Shown here piece after piece: positions 16,267 to 27,093 of a stretch of DNA of 64,000 bases. Source of the DNA: CAVVYW01 sp963752605 (GTDB lineage: Bacteria; Actinomycetota; Thermoleophilia; Solirubrobacterales; 70-9); the NCBI GenBank assembly GCA_963752605.1, contig CAVVYW010000006.1, positions 186,001-250,000 on the forward strand, read 5' to 3'. Each line of letters opens with the position of its first letter. The first letter of the stretch is position 1. The position numbers and the translations under genes are program-made. The notes under the pieces are model-generated. The model ran no database searches, was not told where the DNA came from, and saw nothing but the letters and a program-made list of their open reading frames with translations.

Positions 16267-16967
16267 CAGGAACGCCCTCCTCGCGGGCCGCCGGAGGGGG
16301 GTGAGCCGTCCTCGTCGCCCTCGCCCTCGGCGCGGAAGCCCTCGGGCATGACCTCGCCCTTGTTGATCCAGCACTTCACGCCGATGCGGCCGGTGGTCGT
16401 CCGCGCCTCGATGAAGCCGTAGTCGATGTCGGCGCGCAGGGTGTGAAGCGGGACGCGGCCGTCGGAATAGCCCTCGGTGCGCGCCATTTCGGCGCCGCCG
16501 AGCCGCCCCGAGACCTGCACCTTTACCCCCTTGGCTCCTGAGCGCATCGCCGAGGTCAGGGCGCGCTTCATCGCGCGGCGGAACGCCACCCGGTTCTGAA
16601 GCTGCTCCGCGATCGACTGGGCGACGAGCTTCGCGTCGAGCTCGGGCCGCTTGATCTCCTTGATGTTGACCTTCACCGGCTTGCCGGTCAGCTTGTGCAG
16701 CTCGCGCCGCAGCGCGTCCACCTCGCTTCCGGACTTGCCGATCACGATGCCGGGGCGGGCCGTGGAGATGTCGACCTCGACCTCACCGGACCCCTTCACG
16801 ATCGTGATCTGCGACAGGCCCGCGTGCGAGAGCTTGTTCTCGATGTGCGAGCGGATCACGAGGTCCTCGTTCAGGTAGTCCGCGAACTCCTTCTCGTTGT
16901 ACCAGTTGGATTTCCAGTCCTGGATGTACCCGACCCGGAAGCCCACCGGATTGATCTTCTGTCCCAT
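16266..16967 (-). CDS. rpsC: 30S ribosomal protein uS3
   Basis: uS3 forms the mRNA entry channel. The 233-residue protein has MGQKINPVGFRVGYIQDWKS, the KH domain (RPGIVIGKSGSEVDALRREL) and the C-terminal AEMARTEGYSDGRVPLHTLR. A short Gly/Asp/Glu-rich tail follows GEVMPEGFRAEGEG. Conserved position between rplV and rplP. Confidence 0.97.
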   Translation of the reverse strand: MGQKINPVGFRVGYIQDWKSNWYNEKEFADYLNEDLVIRSHIENKLSHAGLSQITIVKGSGEVEVDISTARPGIVIGKSGSEVDALRRELHKLTGKPVKVNIKEIKRPELDAKLVAQSIAEQLQNRVAFRRAMKRALTSAMRSGAKGVKVQVSGRLGGAEMARTEGYSDGRVPLHTLRADIDYGFIEARTTTGRIGVKCWINKGEVMPEGFRAEGEGDEDGSPPSGGPRGGRS

Positions 16968-16975
16968 TGCCTCTC

Positions 16976-17515
16976 TCAGTCCTCCGGGGTCAGCGCCACA
17001 CGGATGTGGCTGGTTCGCTTGTCGATCTTGGTCGCCCGTCCCAACGCCCTCGGGCGGTAGCGGCGCAGGGTGGGCCCCTCGTCCACGGTGATGTCCGCGA
17101 CCAGGAGGTCGTCGGCCACCAGGTCATGGTTGTTCTCGGCGTTGGCGGCGGCGGAGTCGATCAGCTTGGCGATGTCCCTGGCGGCGCCGCGCGGAGAGAA
17201 GCGGAGGAGCGAGCGCGCATCCTCGATCGACAGTCCGCGAACCTGGTCGGCGACCAGGCGCGCCTTGCGGGGAGCGACCCGCACGAAGCGGGCGCGCGCC
17301 TTGACCACCGGAGCCTGCGGAGCCTCCTTCTTCTTCTTGGGCTCCTCCATCTTGGCCGGGGCCTTGGCCTTGGCAGGCTGCTTCTTGGCCGGGGACTTGC
17401 GCTTCGGAGCCGCCTTGGCCTCCGTCTTCGCCGCCGGCTTCCTCTTGGCCGCAGGCTTCTTGGCAGCCGGCTTCTTGGCCGGAGTCTTCTTCTCCGTGTT
17501 CTTGGGCTCCGCCAT
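16976..17515 (-). CDS. rplV: 50S ribosomal protein uL22 with an Ala/Lys/Pro-rich N-terminal extension
   Basis: uL22 extends a hairpin into the exit tunnel. From the ATG at 17515 (overlapping the rpsS stop) the protein has 179 residues. The first 70 or so are PAKK/AAKK-type repeats resembling the tail of linker histones. The uL22 core then starts at VKARARFVRVAPRKARLVAD and includes DEGPTLRRYRPRALGRATKI. Typical uL22 proteins are 110-120 residues, though Lys/Ala extensions are known in other actinobacterial uL22. Confidence 0.96.
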   Translation of the reverse strand: MAEPKNTEKKTPAKKPAAKKPAAKRKPAAKTEAKAAPKRKSPAKKQPAKAKAPAKMEEPKKKKEAPQAPVVKARARFVRVAPRKARLVADQVRGLSIEDARSLLRFSPRGAARDIAKLIDSAAANAENNHDLVADDLLVADITVDEGPTLRRYRPRALGRATKIDKRTSHIRVALTPED

Positions 17516-17952
17516 CACGACTCCCCGCCGGAATCGCCGCCACCGGCGTCACCGCCGCCTTCACCGCCGCCGCCCTCGCCGCCGGGAGCCTCGCCTCCAC
17601 CCTCGCCGCCGCCCGGCACCTCCATGCCGGCGGTTGCGCCGGGCGGGGGTCCCGTCGGGGCGGCAGCCGCGGCCTCGCGCTCCTTGGCGGTTCCGGCGCC
17701 GGAGTGGGCGCGGAAGGTCCTGGTCGGAGCGAACTCACCCAGGTGGTGGCCGACCATCGACTCCGAGACGTAGACCGGCACGTGCTTGTGACCGTCGTGG
17801 ACGGCGATGGTGTGCCCGACCATCTCGGGGAAGATGGTCGACTGGCGCGACCAGGTCTTGATCATCTGCTTCTGGCCCGAGTCGTTCATCGCGTTGATCC
17901 GCTTCAGCAGCCTGTCCTCCGCCCACGGGCCCTTCTTGGTTGAACGTCCCAT
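17515..17952 (-). CDS. rpsS: 30S ribosomal protein uS19 with a Gly/Glu-rich C-terminal tail
   Basis: uS19 pairs with uS13 in the 30S head. The core matches the family (MGRSTKKGPWAEDRLLKRIN, then GHKHVPVYVSESMVGHHLGE and FAPTRTFRAHSG). About 50 extra residues follow from residue 93, composed of Ala/Pro then GGGE and GGEG runs. uS19 is normally about 93 residues. One-base gap to rplB. Confidence 0.96.
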   Translation of the reverse strand: MGRSTKKGPWAEDRLLKRINAMNDSGQKQMIKTWSRQSTIFPEMVGHTIAVHDGHKHVPVYVSESMVGHHLGEFAPTRTFRAHSGAGTAKEREAAAAAPTGPPPGATAGMEVPGGGEGGGEAPGGEGGGGEGGGDAGGGDSGGES

Positions 17953-18792
17953 CTACGACCTCTTTCCTCGGCGACGTGGGCGGACGATGAGCGCATCGGA
18001 CTTCTTGCGCTTCTTGCGGGTCCGGAAGCCGAGCGTCGGCTTGCCCCACGGCGTCACCGGATGTCCGCCCGGGGTGTGATGCGCCTCTCCGCCGCCGTGC
18101 GGGTGGTCGACCGGGTTCATCGCCACGCCGCGCGTCTGGGGTCGCTTGTTCTTATGTCGGTTCCGCCCGGCCTTGCCGATCTTGACGTTCTGGTGTTCGC
18201 TGTTGGAGAGGGCCCCCACCGTCGCGCGGCATTCGCCGCGCACCATGCGGACCTCGGAAGAGGGCAGCCGCAAGCTCACCATCGGGCCCTCCTTCGCGAC
18301 GACCTGGATTGCGCTGCCCGCGGAGCGGCCGAGCCGGCCGCCCTGGCCGGGCACCAGCTCCACGTTGTGCACCACGGTCCCGGTCGGGATCCGGCTGAGC
18401 GGCAGCGCGCTGCCCGGGGTGATGTCCGCCCCATCGCCCGACCGAACCTCGGCGCCCACCCTGAGTCCCTGCGGCGCCAAGATGTACCGCTTCTCGCCGT
18501 CGGCGTAATTGAGGAGGGCGATGCTGGCCGAGCGGTTGGGGTCGTACTCGATGGTCGCCACCTTCGCGGGCACCCCGTCCTTGGTCCGCTTGAAGTCGAT
18601 CTGCCGGTAGCGGCGCTTGGCGCCGCCCCCGCGATGCCTCGCGGTGACCCGCCCGGCGGTGTTGCGTCCGCTGGAGCGCTTCTTGCCCTTGAGCAGGCGC
18701 TTGGTGGGTCCGTCGCCGGTGAGCTCATCCCGGATCGGATAGGTCCCGAAGCGTCTGCCCGGGCTGGTCGGCCGTGTCTTGCGGTTGGCCAT
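17953..18792 (-). CDS. rplB: 50S ribosomal protein uL2
   Basis: uL2 is a core large-subunit protein near the peptidyl transferase centre. The ATG at 18792 gives MANRKTRPTSPGRRFGTYP and 279 residues. It has the RNA-binding GRNTAGRVTARHRGGGAKRR and the conserved AMNPVDHPHGGGEAHHTPGG loop with its key histidine. The frame is open further upstream into rplW but without homology. Confidence 0.98.
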   Translation of the reverse strand: MANRKTRPTSPGRRFGTYPIRDELTGDGPTKRLLKGKKRSSGRNTAGRVTARHRGGGAKRRYRQIDFKRTKDGVPAKVATIEYDPNRSASIALLNYADGEKRYILAPQGLRVGAEVRSGDGADITPGSALPLSRIPTGTVVHNVELVPGQGGRLGRSAGSAIQVVAKEGPMVSLRLPSSEVRMVRGECRATVGALSNSEHQNVKIGKAGRNRHKNKRPQTRGVAMNPVDHPHGGGEAHHTPGGHPVTPWGKPTLGFRTRKKRKKSDALIVRPRRRGKRS

Positions 18793-18796
18793 CGGG

Positions 18797-19093
18797 TTAG
18801 GCCTCCACCGCCGCGCCCTCGAACAGCTCGATCCGGTCACCGGGCGCGAGCTGCACGATCGCCTTCTTCCAGGACCGCGAGCGACCCGAGTGGAGCCCGC
18901 GGCGCTTCGGCTTGGAGTTCACCTTGGAGGTGCGGACGGAGCGCACGTGCACATCGAAGATCTGCTCGACCGCGCGAGCGATCTGAAGCTTGTGCGCCCG
19001 GTTGTGGACGCGGAAGGTGTACTTGCCCTCCGCCATCAGGGCGTAGCTCTTCTCCGAGACGACCGGGCGGATGATCACCTGGCGCGCGTCCAT
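18797..19093 (-). CDS. rplW: 50S ribosomal protein uL23
   Basis: uL23 lines the tunnel exit and docks trigger factor, SRP and SecY. The 98-residue protein has IIRPVVSEKSYALMAEGKYT and the VRTSKVNSKPKRRGLHSGRS loop. Normal length. Its start overlaps the rplD stop by one base. Confidence 0.97.
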   Translation of the reverse strand: MDARQVIIRPVVSEKSYALMAEGKYTFRVHNRAHKLQIARAVEQIFDVHVRSVRTSKVNSKPKRRGLHSGRSRSWKKAIVQLAPGDRIELFEGAAVEA

Positions 19094-19752
19094 CAGCCCT
19101 TCGCCCTCCCCTCGAGCTCCTTGAGCGCCTCCTCAGAGACGACCAGGGAGGCGACGCCGATCACGTCGGCGACGCCGGCCGCACTTGCGAGCGCGACGCT
19201 GACGCCATCGATGTTGCGGAAGCTCTTGGCCACCGCGGCCTCCTCGGCTCCCAGCACGACCAGCGCCGGCCGCTCCGCGCCCCAGCTCTCGAGCGCCTTC
19301 GCGGCCTGCTTCGTGGAGGGCTCCTTGAAGGAGGCGGCGTCCACCACCGCGACCGAGCCGCGCTCCGCGTGCACCGAGAGCGCCGCGCGCAGCGCCTTCC
19401 GGCGCGCCTTCTGGTTGACCTTGAGCGTGTAGTGGCGGGGCTTGGGACCGAAGGCCGCGCCGCCGCCGTAGCGGTGGGGCACGCCGAGGGCGCCGGCACG
19501 GGCGCGGCCGGTGCCCTTCTGACGCCAGGCCTTCGCGGTGGTCATCGCGACCTCGCCCCGGGTGAGCGAGGAGTGCGTGCCGCGACGCCGCGCGGCCAGG
19601 TCGGCGCGGGCCGTCTCGTGCACGAGGGCCTCGTGGAAGGGCTCGGAGAAGAGTGCCTTCGGCAGGTCGGCCTTGGACTGCTTGCCGAGCACGGGGGCGT
19701 TGACGGCGCTCGAGCTCGCGCTCTTGGTGGTCTTGGACGCGGCCTCAGCCAA
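19093..19752 (-). CDS. rplD: 50S ribosomal protein uL4
   Basis: uL4 reaches into the exit tunnel and in E. coli also represses the S10 operon. The 219-residue protein contains the tunnel-loop signature KAWRQKGTGRARAGALGVPH and FGPKPRHYTLKVNQKARRKA. It overlaps the rplC end by eight bases. Confidence 0.97.
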   Translation of the reverse strand: MAEAASKTTKSASSSAVNAPVLGKQSKADLPKALFSEPFHEALVHETARADLAARRRGTHSSLTRGEVAMTTAKAWRQKGTGRARAGALGVPHRYGGGAAFGPKPRHYTLKVNQKARRKALRAALSVHAERGSVAVVDAASFKEPSTKQAAKALESWGAERPALVVLGAEEAAVAKSFRNIDGVSVALASAAGVADVIGVASLVVSEEALKELEGRAKG

Positions 19753-20522
19753 CGCTCCTCACCTCCACCATGGCGTTGCGAGGCCCGGGGACCGAGCCGC
19801 GAATCAGCAGCAGGTTCCGCTCCGCGTCCACCTCGACGATCTGCGAGCCCTGCTGGGTGGCCCGGCGGGCGCCCATGCGGCCCGGCATTTTCTGCCCCGG
19901 GAAGACTCGCGCCGGATCGGCGCTCGCCCCCACGGAGCCCGGTGCGCGGACGTTGTGGGAGCCGTGGGTGACCGGACCGCGGCTGAATCCGTGGCGGCGA
20001 ATCGTCCCCTGGAAGCCCTTGCCGATGGAAACGCCGGAGACCTTCACCTGGTCGCCTGGCTGGAAAGAGGTCACCTTGATCTCGTCGCCCACTTTCACGG
20101 CTTCGCCCTCAGCCTCATCAGGTGATGCGTCCTCGGCCTCACCAGAAGACACATCCTCGGTGCCGCCGCCTTCATCAGAAGAGGCCTCTTCGGCAGCGTC
20201 ACCTGCGGGTGTGTCCACCTCCTTGGTCGTCTCCCCACCTTCAGCCGCTGCGGCGGGCGAAATCTCGACATCGCGGAACTCGACCACGGTGCGCATGGCA
20301 CCGGCGTTCGCCTTCTTCAGGTGGCCGAGCTCGGCCTTCGTGAGGCTCTTCTCGGAGACCGGCTCGCCGGCGAGCTGGACGGCGTCGTAGCCGTCGCGAT
20401 CTGTCTTGCGAATTGCGGTCACCTTGTTCGGCTCCGCCTCGATGACCGTGACCGGGATCGCCACGCCCTCGCTCGTCGAAGACGCGGGTCATGCCGAGCT
20501 TCTTGCCGACGATGGCGCTCAC
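19745..20522 (-). CDS. rplC: 50S ribosomal protein uL3 with an inserted acidic module and a frame break near 20471
   Basis: uL3 is an essential primary 23S rRNA binder. GTG at 20522 (overlapping the rpsJ stop) begins the classic MSAIVGKKLGMTRVFDE, but after a few codons that frame is lost. The frame one base over begins VAIPVTVIEAEPNKVTAIR. Removing one base near 20471 restores FDEEGVAIPVTVIEA, the family consensus, so this is probably a sequence error. Read through, the protein has 258 residues. An acidic insert (about 45 residues, including KEVDTPAGDAAEEASSDEGG) sits in the middle, before VKVGDEIKVTSFQPGDQVKV. The conserved HGFSRGPVTHGSHNVRAPGS motif is intact. Confidence 0.93.
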
Positions 20523-20839
20523 AGCCGGATCTCCACGTCGACGCCGGCCGGCAGCGTCTCCATCCGCTGGAGCTCGTCGACCGTCTTGGGAGTCGGCTGG
20601 TGTATGTCGATCAGCCGCTTGTGGGTGCGAATCTCGAAGTGCTCGCGCGAGTCCTTGTCCTTGAAGGGTGAGCGGATGACGCAGTAGACGTGCTTGTCGG
20701 TGGGCAGGGGAATCGGGCCGGCCACGGTCGCCCCGGTGCGCTCGGCCGTGCCGACGATCTCCTGGGCAGCCCGGTCTATGGCGTCGTGGTCGTACGCCTT
20801 GAGCCGGATCCTGATCTTTCCCGATGTCAGTGAGGCCAT
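20519..20839 (-). CDS. rpsJ: 30S ribosomal protein uS10 / NusE
   Basis: uS10 is a 30S head protein and also the NusE antitermination factor. The 106-residue protein has the typical KIRIRLKAYDHDAIDRAAQE and TDKHVYCVIRSPFKDKDSRE. It is the first gene of the S10 operon. Upstream is a leader of about 160 bases shared with the tuf terminator. Confidence 0.97.
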   Translation of the reverse strand: MASLTSGKIRIRLKAYDHDAIDRAAQEIVGTAERTGATVAGPIPLPTDKHVYCVIRSPFKDKDSREHFEIRTHKRLIDIHQPTPKTVDELQRMETLPAGVDVEIRL

Positions 20840-20885
20840 CTGCCCCGAATTCCTCTTGTCTTCCTATGTCCTCTTGAGCGCAGTT

Positions 20886-20912
20886 GGGGCGCGAGCCTTG
20901 AGGCCGCGCCCC
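20886..20912 (-). promoter_or_regulatory. strong hairpin in the rpsJ leader
   Basis: In the rpsJ leader an 8-bp perfect outer stem (GGGGCGCG with CGCGCCCC), extended inward by a further imperfect pairing, encloses a small CTCA-type loop. There is no T tract, so it is not an intrinsic terminator. The position, about 50 bases before the S10 operon start, suits an L4-type autoregulatory leader, but that is inference and the sequence does not resemble the E. coli S10 leader to my eye. Confidence 0.4.
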
Positions 20913-20964
20913 GGTCGTATGTCTTGCAGTTGTCCTGGCCCTTTGCCCTTGTGGGAGGGCCTCA

Positions 20965-20992
20965 CTAAGAACGGGCCCCCGAAGGAGCCCGT
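20965..20992 (-). terminator. intrinsic terminator downstream of tuf
   Basis: Directly after the tuf stop, the minus strand folds ACGGGCTCC-TTCG-GGGGCCCGT, followed by TCTT. The stem is interrupted by one mismatch and has a stable UUCG loop. The short T tract makes it a modest terminator. It separates the fusA-tuf transcript from the S10 operon. Confidence 0.6.
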
Positions 20993-20997
20993 CACAG

Positions 20998-22182
<1,185 letters not shown>

Positions 22183-22264
22183 CTCGCTCCTTTGGGGTTC
22201 TCGGTTGGTCTAAGTGTGCGTAAGTGTGCGGGGAAATATAGCCCTGTACGCCGGGATTTCGGGC

Positions 22265-24379
<2,115 letters not shown>

Positions 24380-24445
24380 GGATACTGGTTCGGTAGTGGC
24401 GAAACGGACTTATGGAACGGCTAGTCTGAGATCGAATTCGGGCAC

Positions 24446-24466
24446 AAAAAAGGCCCTTACGGGCCC
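24446..24466 (-). terminator. intrinsic terminator inside the fusA leader
   Basis: On the minus strand GGCCC-GTAA-GGGCC is followed at once by six T residues, a textbook rho-independent terminator. It lies about 70 bases upstream of the fusA ATG and about 120 bases downstream of the predicted promoter at 24585-24612. No minus-strand gene lies between that promoter and the terminator. The likeliest role is attenuation of fusA, or the end of a short leader RNA. Confidence 0.65.
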
Positions 24467-24584
24467 CGAGCAAGACGCTCTGAGAAGACCCGGACCTACT
24501 CCTATGTCGCGCCGTTCTCCATCGAAAAACGGTTTCACGCCCACGGCAGCCCAACAGGATCGGGGCGGCCGAAGGCGACGCGTG

Positions 24585-24612
24585 ATGATAGCAGGGGCTT
24601 GGGCACGCTCAG
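24585..24612 (-). promoter_or_regulatory. predicted promoter of fusA-tuf
   Basis: Minus-strand extended -10 TGC-TATCAT (24590-24585) with a weak -35 CTGAGC (24612-24607) and 16-base spacing. The stretch around the -10 is nearly the same as in the rpmJ promoter at 3997-4024, including GCCCCTGC upstream and ACGCG downstream. It lies 14 bases upstream of the divergent gene at 24626. Confidence 0.55.
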
Positions 24613-24625
24613 GCAGGGAGGAAGC

Positions 24626-25549
24626 ATGGGATTGAGGCGTCGGAGGAAGCTGGATCCCGAGCAGCTGGAGGAGGTTCGCCGGGGGCGAACCGAGTACCTC
24701 CAGGCGCGCAGGGATGAGGTCCGCCTGCGGATGCGCGGCACCGCGTTGGAGACCCGCCGGCGCCTGCGCCCGGTGGCAAGGCCGTTCGGCGCCCTGTTCA
24801 GGGGGGTGCTGGGCCGGATCGCTCCACTCGTGACGTCCACCATCCTCTTCGTGCTCCGACTGCTCGCAGGCGTCGTGTCCGCGATCTCCACGGTCGGCGA
24901 GAAGGTCTTCGGCTGGCTCGGCGCCCGGATCGCTCGTGCCGTCTCGGTCACCTGGCGCTTCCTGCTCGTTCACGTGCAGCCGCGGGGCACCCTGGCCTTC
25001 GTCGCCGCGGCCGCCGCGGTTGCGCTCGGCGTCTCCCAGTTCTTCGACTACCAGGCGGTCGTGGCGGGCGACACTGATTACGCCGGCGAGGTGGGCACGG
25101 TGGCGCCGCCGCCGGTCACCCATAACGAGCTCGCCGGCAGCGCCCACCTTTACCTGCTGCTTCCGGTCGCCGTTGCCGCCCTCGGGCTGGTCTGGGCTAC
25201 CTACCGTGGCAACTGGCGCCTCGGCCGGTGGGTGATGGTGCTCGGGCTGCTCGGGGTGGCCGTCTCGCTGATCGTCGACCTGCCGCAGGGACTCGACGGC
25301 GGCGTCGCCGAGATCGCATTCAGCGGCGGCGAGGCCGAGCTGATCGAGGGTTTTTGGGCACAGCTCTCCGCCTCCATCGTGCTCGCCATCGGCGGATTCG
25401 CGCTGGGCGCGGAGGCACACCGCGGAGCGGAGACCGAGGGGGCCCCACAGGGGAGTGAACCCCGCCGGCGCCGCGCGCTCTGGAGGCGGAGGCCGCGAGC
25501 CGCGGCCGACGGCGGTCGGATCGCGGCCCGCGGGGGGGCGGGCTCCTGA
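24626..25549 (+). CDS. membrane protein, first half of a two-repeat protein interrupted by a G-tract frame break
   Basis: The ATG at 24626 has a GGGAGG ribosome site five bases upstream. A basic N-terminus (MGLRRRRKLDPEQLEEVRRG) precedes hydrophobic helices and a domain with SQFFDYQAVVAGDTDYAGEV, a membrane segment around LYLLLPVAVAALGLVWA and LIVDLPQGLDGG. The frame ends at 25549 just after a run of seven G (25532-25538). Adding one G would join it to the next ORF, which repeats the same domain. Function is not recognised. Confidence 0.7.
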   Translation: MGLRRRRKLDPEQLEEVRRGRTEYLQARRDEVRLRMRGTALETRRRLRPVARPFGALFRGVLGRIAPLVTSTILFVLRLLAGVVSAISTVGEKVFGWLGARIARAVSVTWRFLLVHVQPRGTLAFVAAAAAVALGVSQFFDYQAVVAGDTDYAGEVGTVAPPPVTHNELAGSAHLYLLLPVAVAALGLVWATYRGNWRLGRWVMVLGLLGVAVSLIVDLPQGLDGGVAEIAFSGGEAELIEGFWAQLSASIVLAIGGFALGAEAHRGAETEGAPQGSEPRRRRALWRRRPRAAADGGRIAARGGAGS

Positions 25550-26088
25550 GCCGGCTGCCGCGGACAGAGCTGCTGCTGGTGCTCGCCTGCGCGGGAGGCG
25601 CCGCGATGCTTGCGGCATCGCAGTTCACCGACATCTTCCAGCTCACACCTCCGGGTGGCGAGGCGCTGACGGCGATCGATGCCAATGACCAGCACGGCTA
25701 CGCGACGCTGATCCTCGCCGCGTTCGCGCTCGTCATGCTCGTGCTCGGGCTCGCCGCTGCCAGCGTGCGGTCCGAGGGAGCCGCCCTGTCGCTGGCGCAG
25801 ATCGCGTTCGTCGCGGTCGCGGTGTGCGGAGTGGCGGCCCTGCTCCTCTTCCTGATCATCGACCTGCCGGACGTGAACCAGATCGGGACCGTGGACGATC
25901 CCCGCGAGTCGTTCATCGACGCGAAGGCAGAGCCGCAGGCCGGCTTCTGGCTGGAGCTGCTCGGCGCGGCGGTGCTGGCCGTCTGCGGGGTCGCGCTGGC
26001 GACGATGCGCCCGGGCGTGTCGCGTCTGACCGATGTGGAGGGCGACTCAGCCCAGGAACCGCAGCGCGAGCCGGCGAAGACCGGTTAG
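25546..26088 (+). CDS. membrane protein, second half of the two-repeat protein (continuation after the frame break)
   Basis: This frame has no ATG, GTG or TTG before GTG 25579, which would cut the first hydrophobic helix (TELLLVLACAGGAAMLAASQ). The domain parallels the preceding one: SQFTDIF against SQFFDY, LIIDLPDVNQIG against LIVDLPQGLDGG, and AGFWLELLGAAVLAV against EGFWAQLSASIVLAI. So it is most simply the C-terminal half of one protein of about 487 residues starting at 24626. Role unknown. Confidence 0.65.
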   Translation: MSRLPRTELLLVLACAGGAAMLAASQFTDIFQLTPPGGEALTAIDANDQHGYATLILAAFALVMLVLGLAAASVRSEGAALSLAQIAFVAVAVCGVAALLLFLIIDLPDVNQIGTVDDPRESFIDAKAEPQAGFWLELLGAAVLAVCGVALATMRPGVSRLTDVEGDSAQEPQREPAKTG

Positions 26089-26093
26089 CGGCG

Positions 26094-26179
26094 GTCAGGC
26101 CGCTGTACTTGGGAGCGAGGGCGAAGCCCGAGCGACTTATCGTGGGCGGCCGCTACCGCCGCGACCTGGTGGCGAAGCC
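26094..26179. repeat. 86-bp interspersed repeat, copy A
   Basis: This stretch matches 59201-59286 with only five differences in 86 positions by eye, in the same orientation. It fills the gap between the plus-strand gene ending at 26088 and the rpsG stop at 26182. Inside is the imperfect inverted repeat GCGAGGGCGAAGCCCGAGC and the palindrome GCGGCCGC. Both copies lie at the 3' end of a minus-strand gene. No terminal target duplication or transposase is visible. Confidence 0.85.
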
Positions 26180-26181
26180 GT

Positions 26182-26652
26182 TTACCAGCGGTAGTGCGCG
26201 AAGGCCTTGTTCGCCTGGGCCATGCGGTAGATGTCGTCCTTCCGCTTCCAGGCGTTGCCCTGCTGCTTGGCGGCGTCCAGGATCTCGTTCGCCAGGCGCT
26301 CCTGCATCGACTTCTCCCCGCGGGCCCGCGCGAACTCGACCAGCCAGCGCACCGCGAGGGTCCGCGCCCGGCGAGCGGGCACCTCCACCGGCACCTGATA
26401 GGTCGCGCCGCCGACCCGGCGCGAACGGACCTCGAGCACCGGGGTGAGCTGCTTGATCGCGCTCTCCAGCTCCTCGACGGGGTTGTTTCCCGTCCGCTCC
26501 CCGACCAGCGCCAGGGCGTCGTAGGCGATCTGCTCGGCGAGCGACTTCTTGCCGCCGGTCATCACCTTGTTGATCACCTGCTGGACGAGCCGGCTCCGGT
26601 AGAGGGAGTCGGGCTCGAGCGGCCTGATCGTGGCTTGATTGCGGCGCGGCAT
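26182..26652 (-). CDS. rpsG: 30S ribosomal protein uS7
   Basis: uS7 is a primary binder of the 16S 3' domain. The 156-residue protein starts MPRRNQATIRPLEPDSLYRS and includes VRSRRVGGATYQVPVEVPAR and KKDDIYRMAQANKAFAHYRW-type end (RKDDIYRMAQANKAFAHYRW). Normal length. fusA normally follows directly; here a plus-strand membrane gene and a repeat copy are inserted between them. Confidence 0.97.
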   Translation of the reverse strand: MPRRNQATIRPLEPDSLYRSRLVQQVINKVMTGGKKSLAEQIAYDALALVGERTGNNPVEELESAIKQLTPVLEVRSRRVGGATYQVPVEVPARRARTLAVRWLVEFARARGEKSMQERLANEILDAAKQQGNAWKRKDDIYRMAQANKAFAHYRW

Positions 26653-26654
26653 CG

Positions 26655-27050
26655 CTAGCGGGACTTCACTCCGTACAGGGAGCGGCCCTGCTTGCGATCG
26701 GAGACGCCGGCGGCGTCCAGGGTGCCGCGCACGACCTTGTAGCGAACGCCCGGCAGGTCCTTGACGCGGCCTCCGCGGACCAGCACCACCGAGTGCTCCT
26801 GGAGGTTGTGGCCCTCGCCCGGGATGTAGCAGGTCACCTCGAACCCGTTGGTGAGGCGGACCCTGGCGATCTTGCGCAGCGCGGAGTTCGGCTTCTTCGG
26901 CGTCACGGTCGCGACGCGGGTGCAGACTCCACGCCGCTGCGGCGCGGCGACGCGCTTCTTGCGTCCCTGTCCCGACTTGAGGCCGGGAGTGGACATCTTC
27001 TTCCGCTTGCTCTTGCGTCCCTTGCGGACGAGCTGGTTCGTATTCGGCAC
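26655..27050 (-). CDS. rpsL: 30S ribosomal protein uS12
   Basis: uS12 controls decoding accuracy and is the streptomycin target. From GTG at 27050 the protein reads VPNTNQLVRKGRKSKRKKMS, 131 residues. The streptomycin-region segments are wild type: VATVTPKKPNSALRKIARVR and CYIPGEGHNLQEHSVVLVRG. The next gene upstream is divergent and starts 43 bases away, so the promoter must be very close; a TACCAT at 27064-27059 would give an almost leaderless mRNA (weak evidence). Confidence 0.97.
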   Translation of the reverse strand: MPNTNQLVRKGRKSKRKKMSTPGLKSGQGRKKRVAAPQRRGVCTRVATVTPKKPNSALRKIARVRLTNGFEVTCYIPGEGHNLQEHSVVLVRGGRVKDLPGVRYKVVRGTLDAAGVSDRKQGRSLYGVKSR

Positions 27051-27093
27051 GGCGCGGAATGGTAGGGCATCACTGGCCGTACTCTTCCAGCCC

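Noticed and set aside
20450..20522. Programmed frameshifting in rplC
   Set aside because: No slippery heptamer or downstream stimulator stands out, rplC is not known to be recoded, and one-base removal restores the consensus exactly; a sequence error is simpler.
24502..24522. Leader peptide of seven codons in the fusA leader
   Set aside because: There is no ribosome binding site and no runs of regulatory codons; kept only as a remark.
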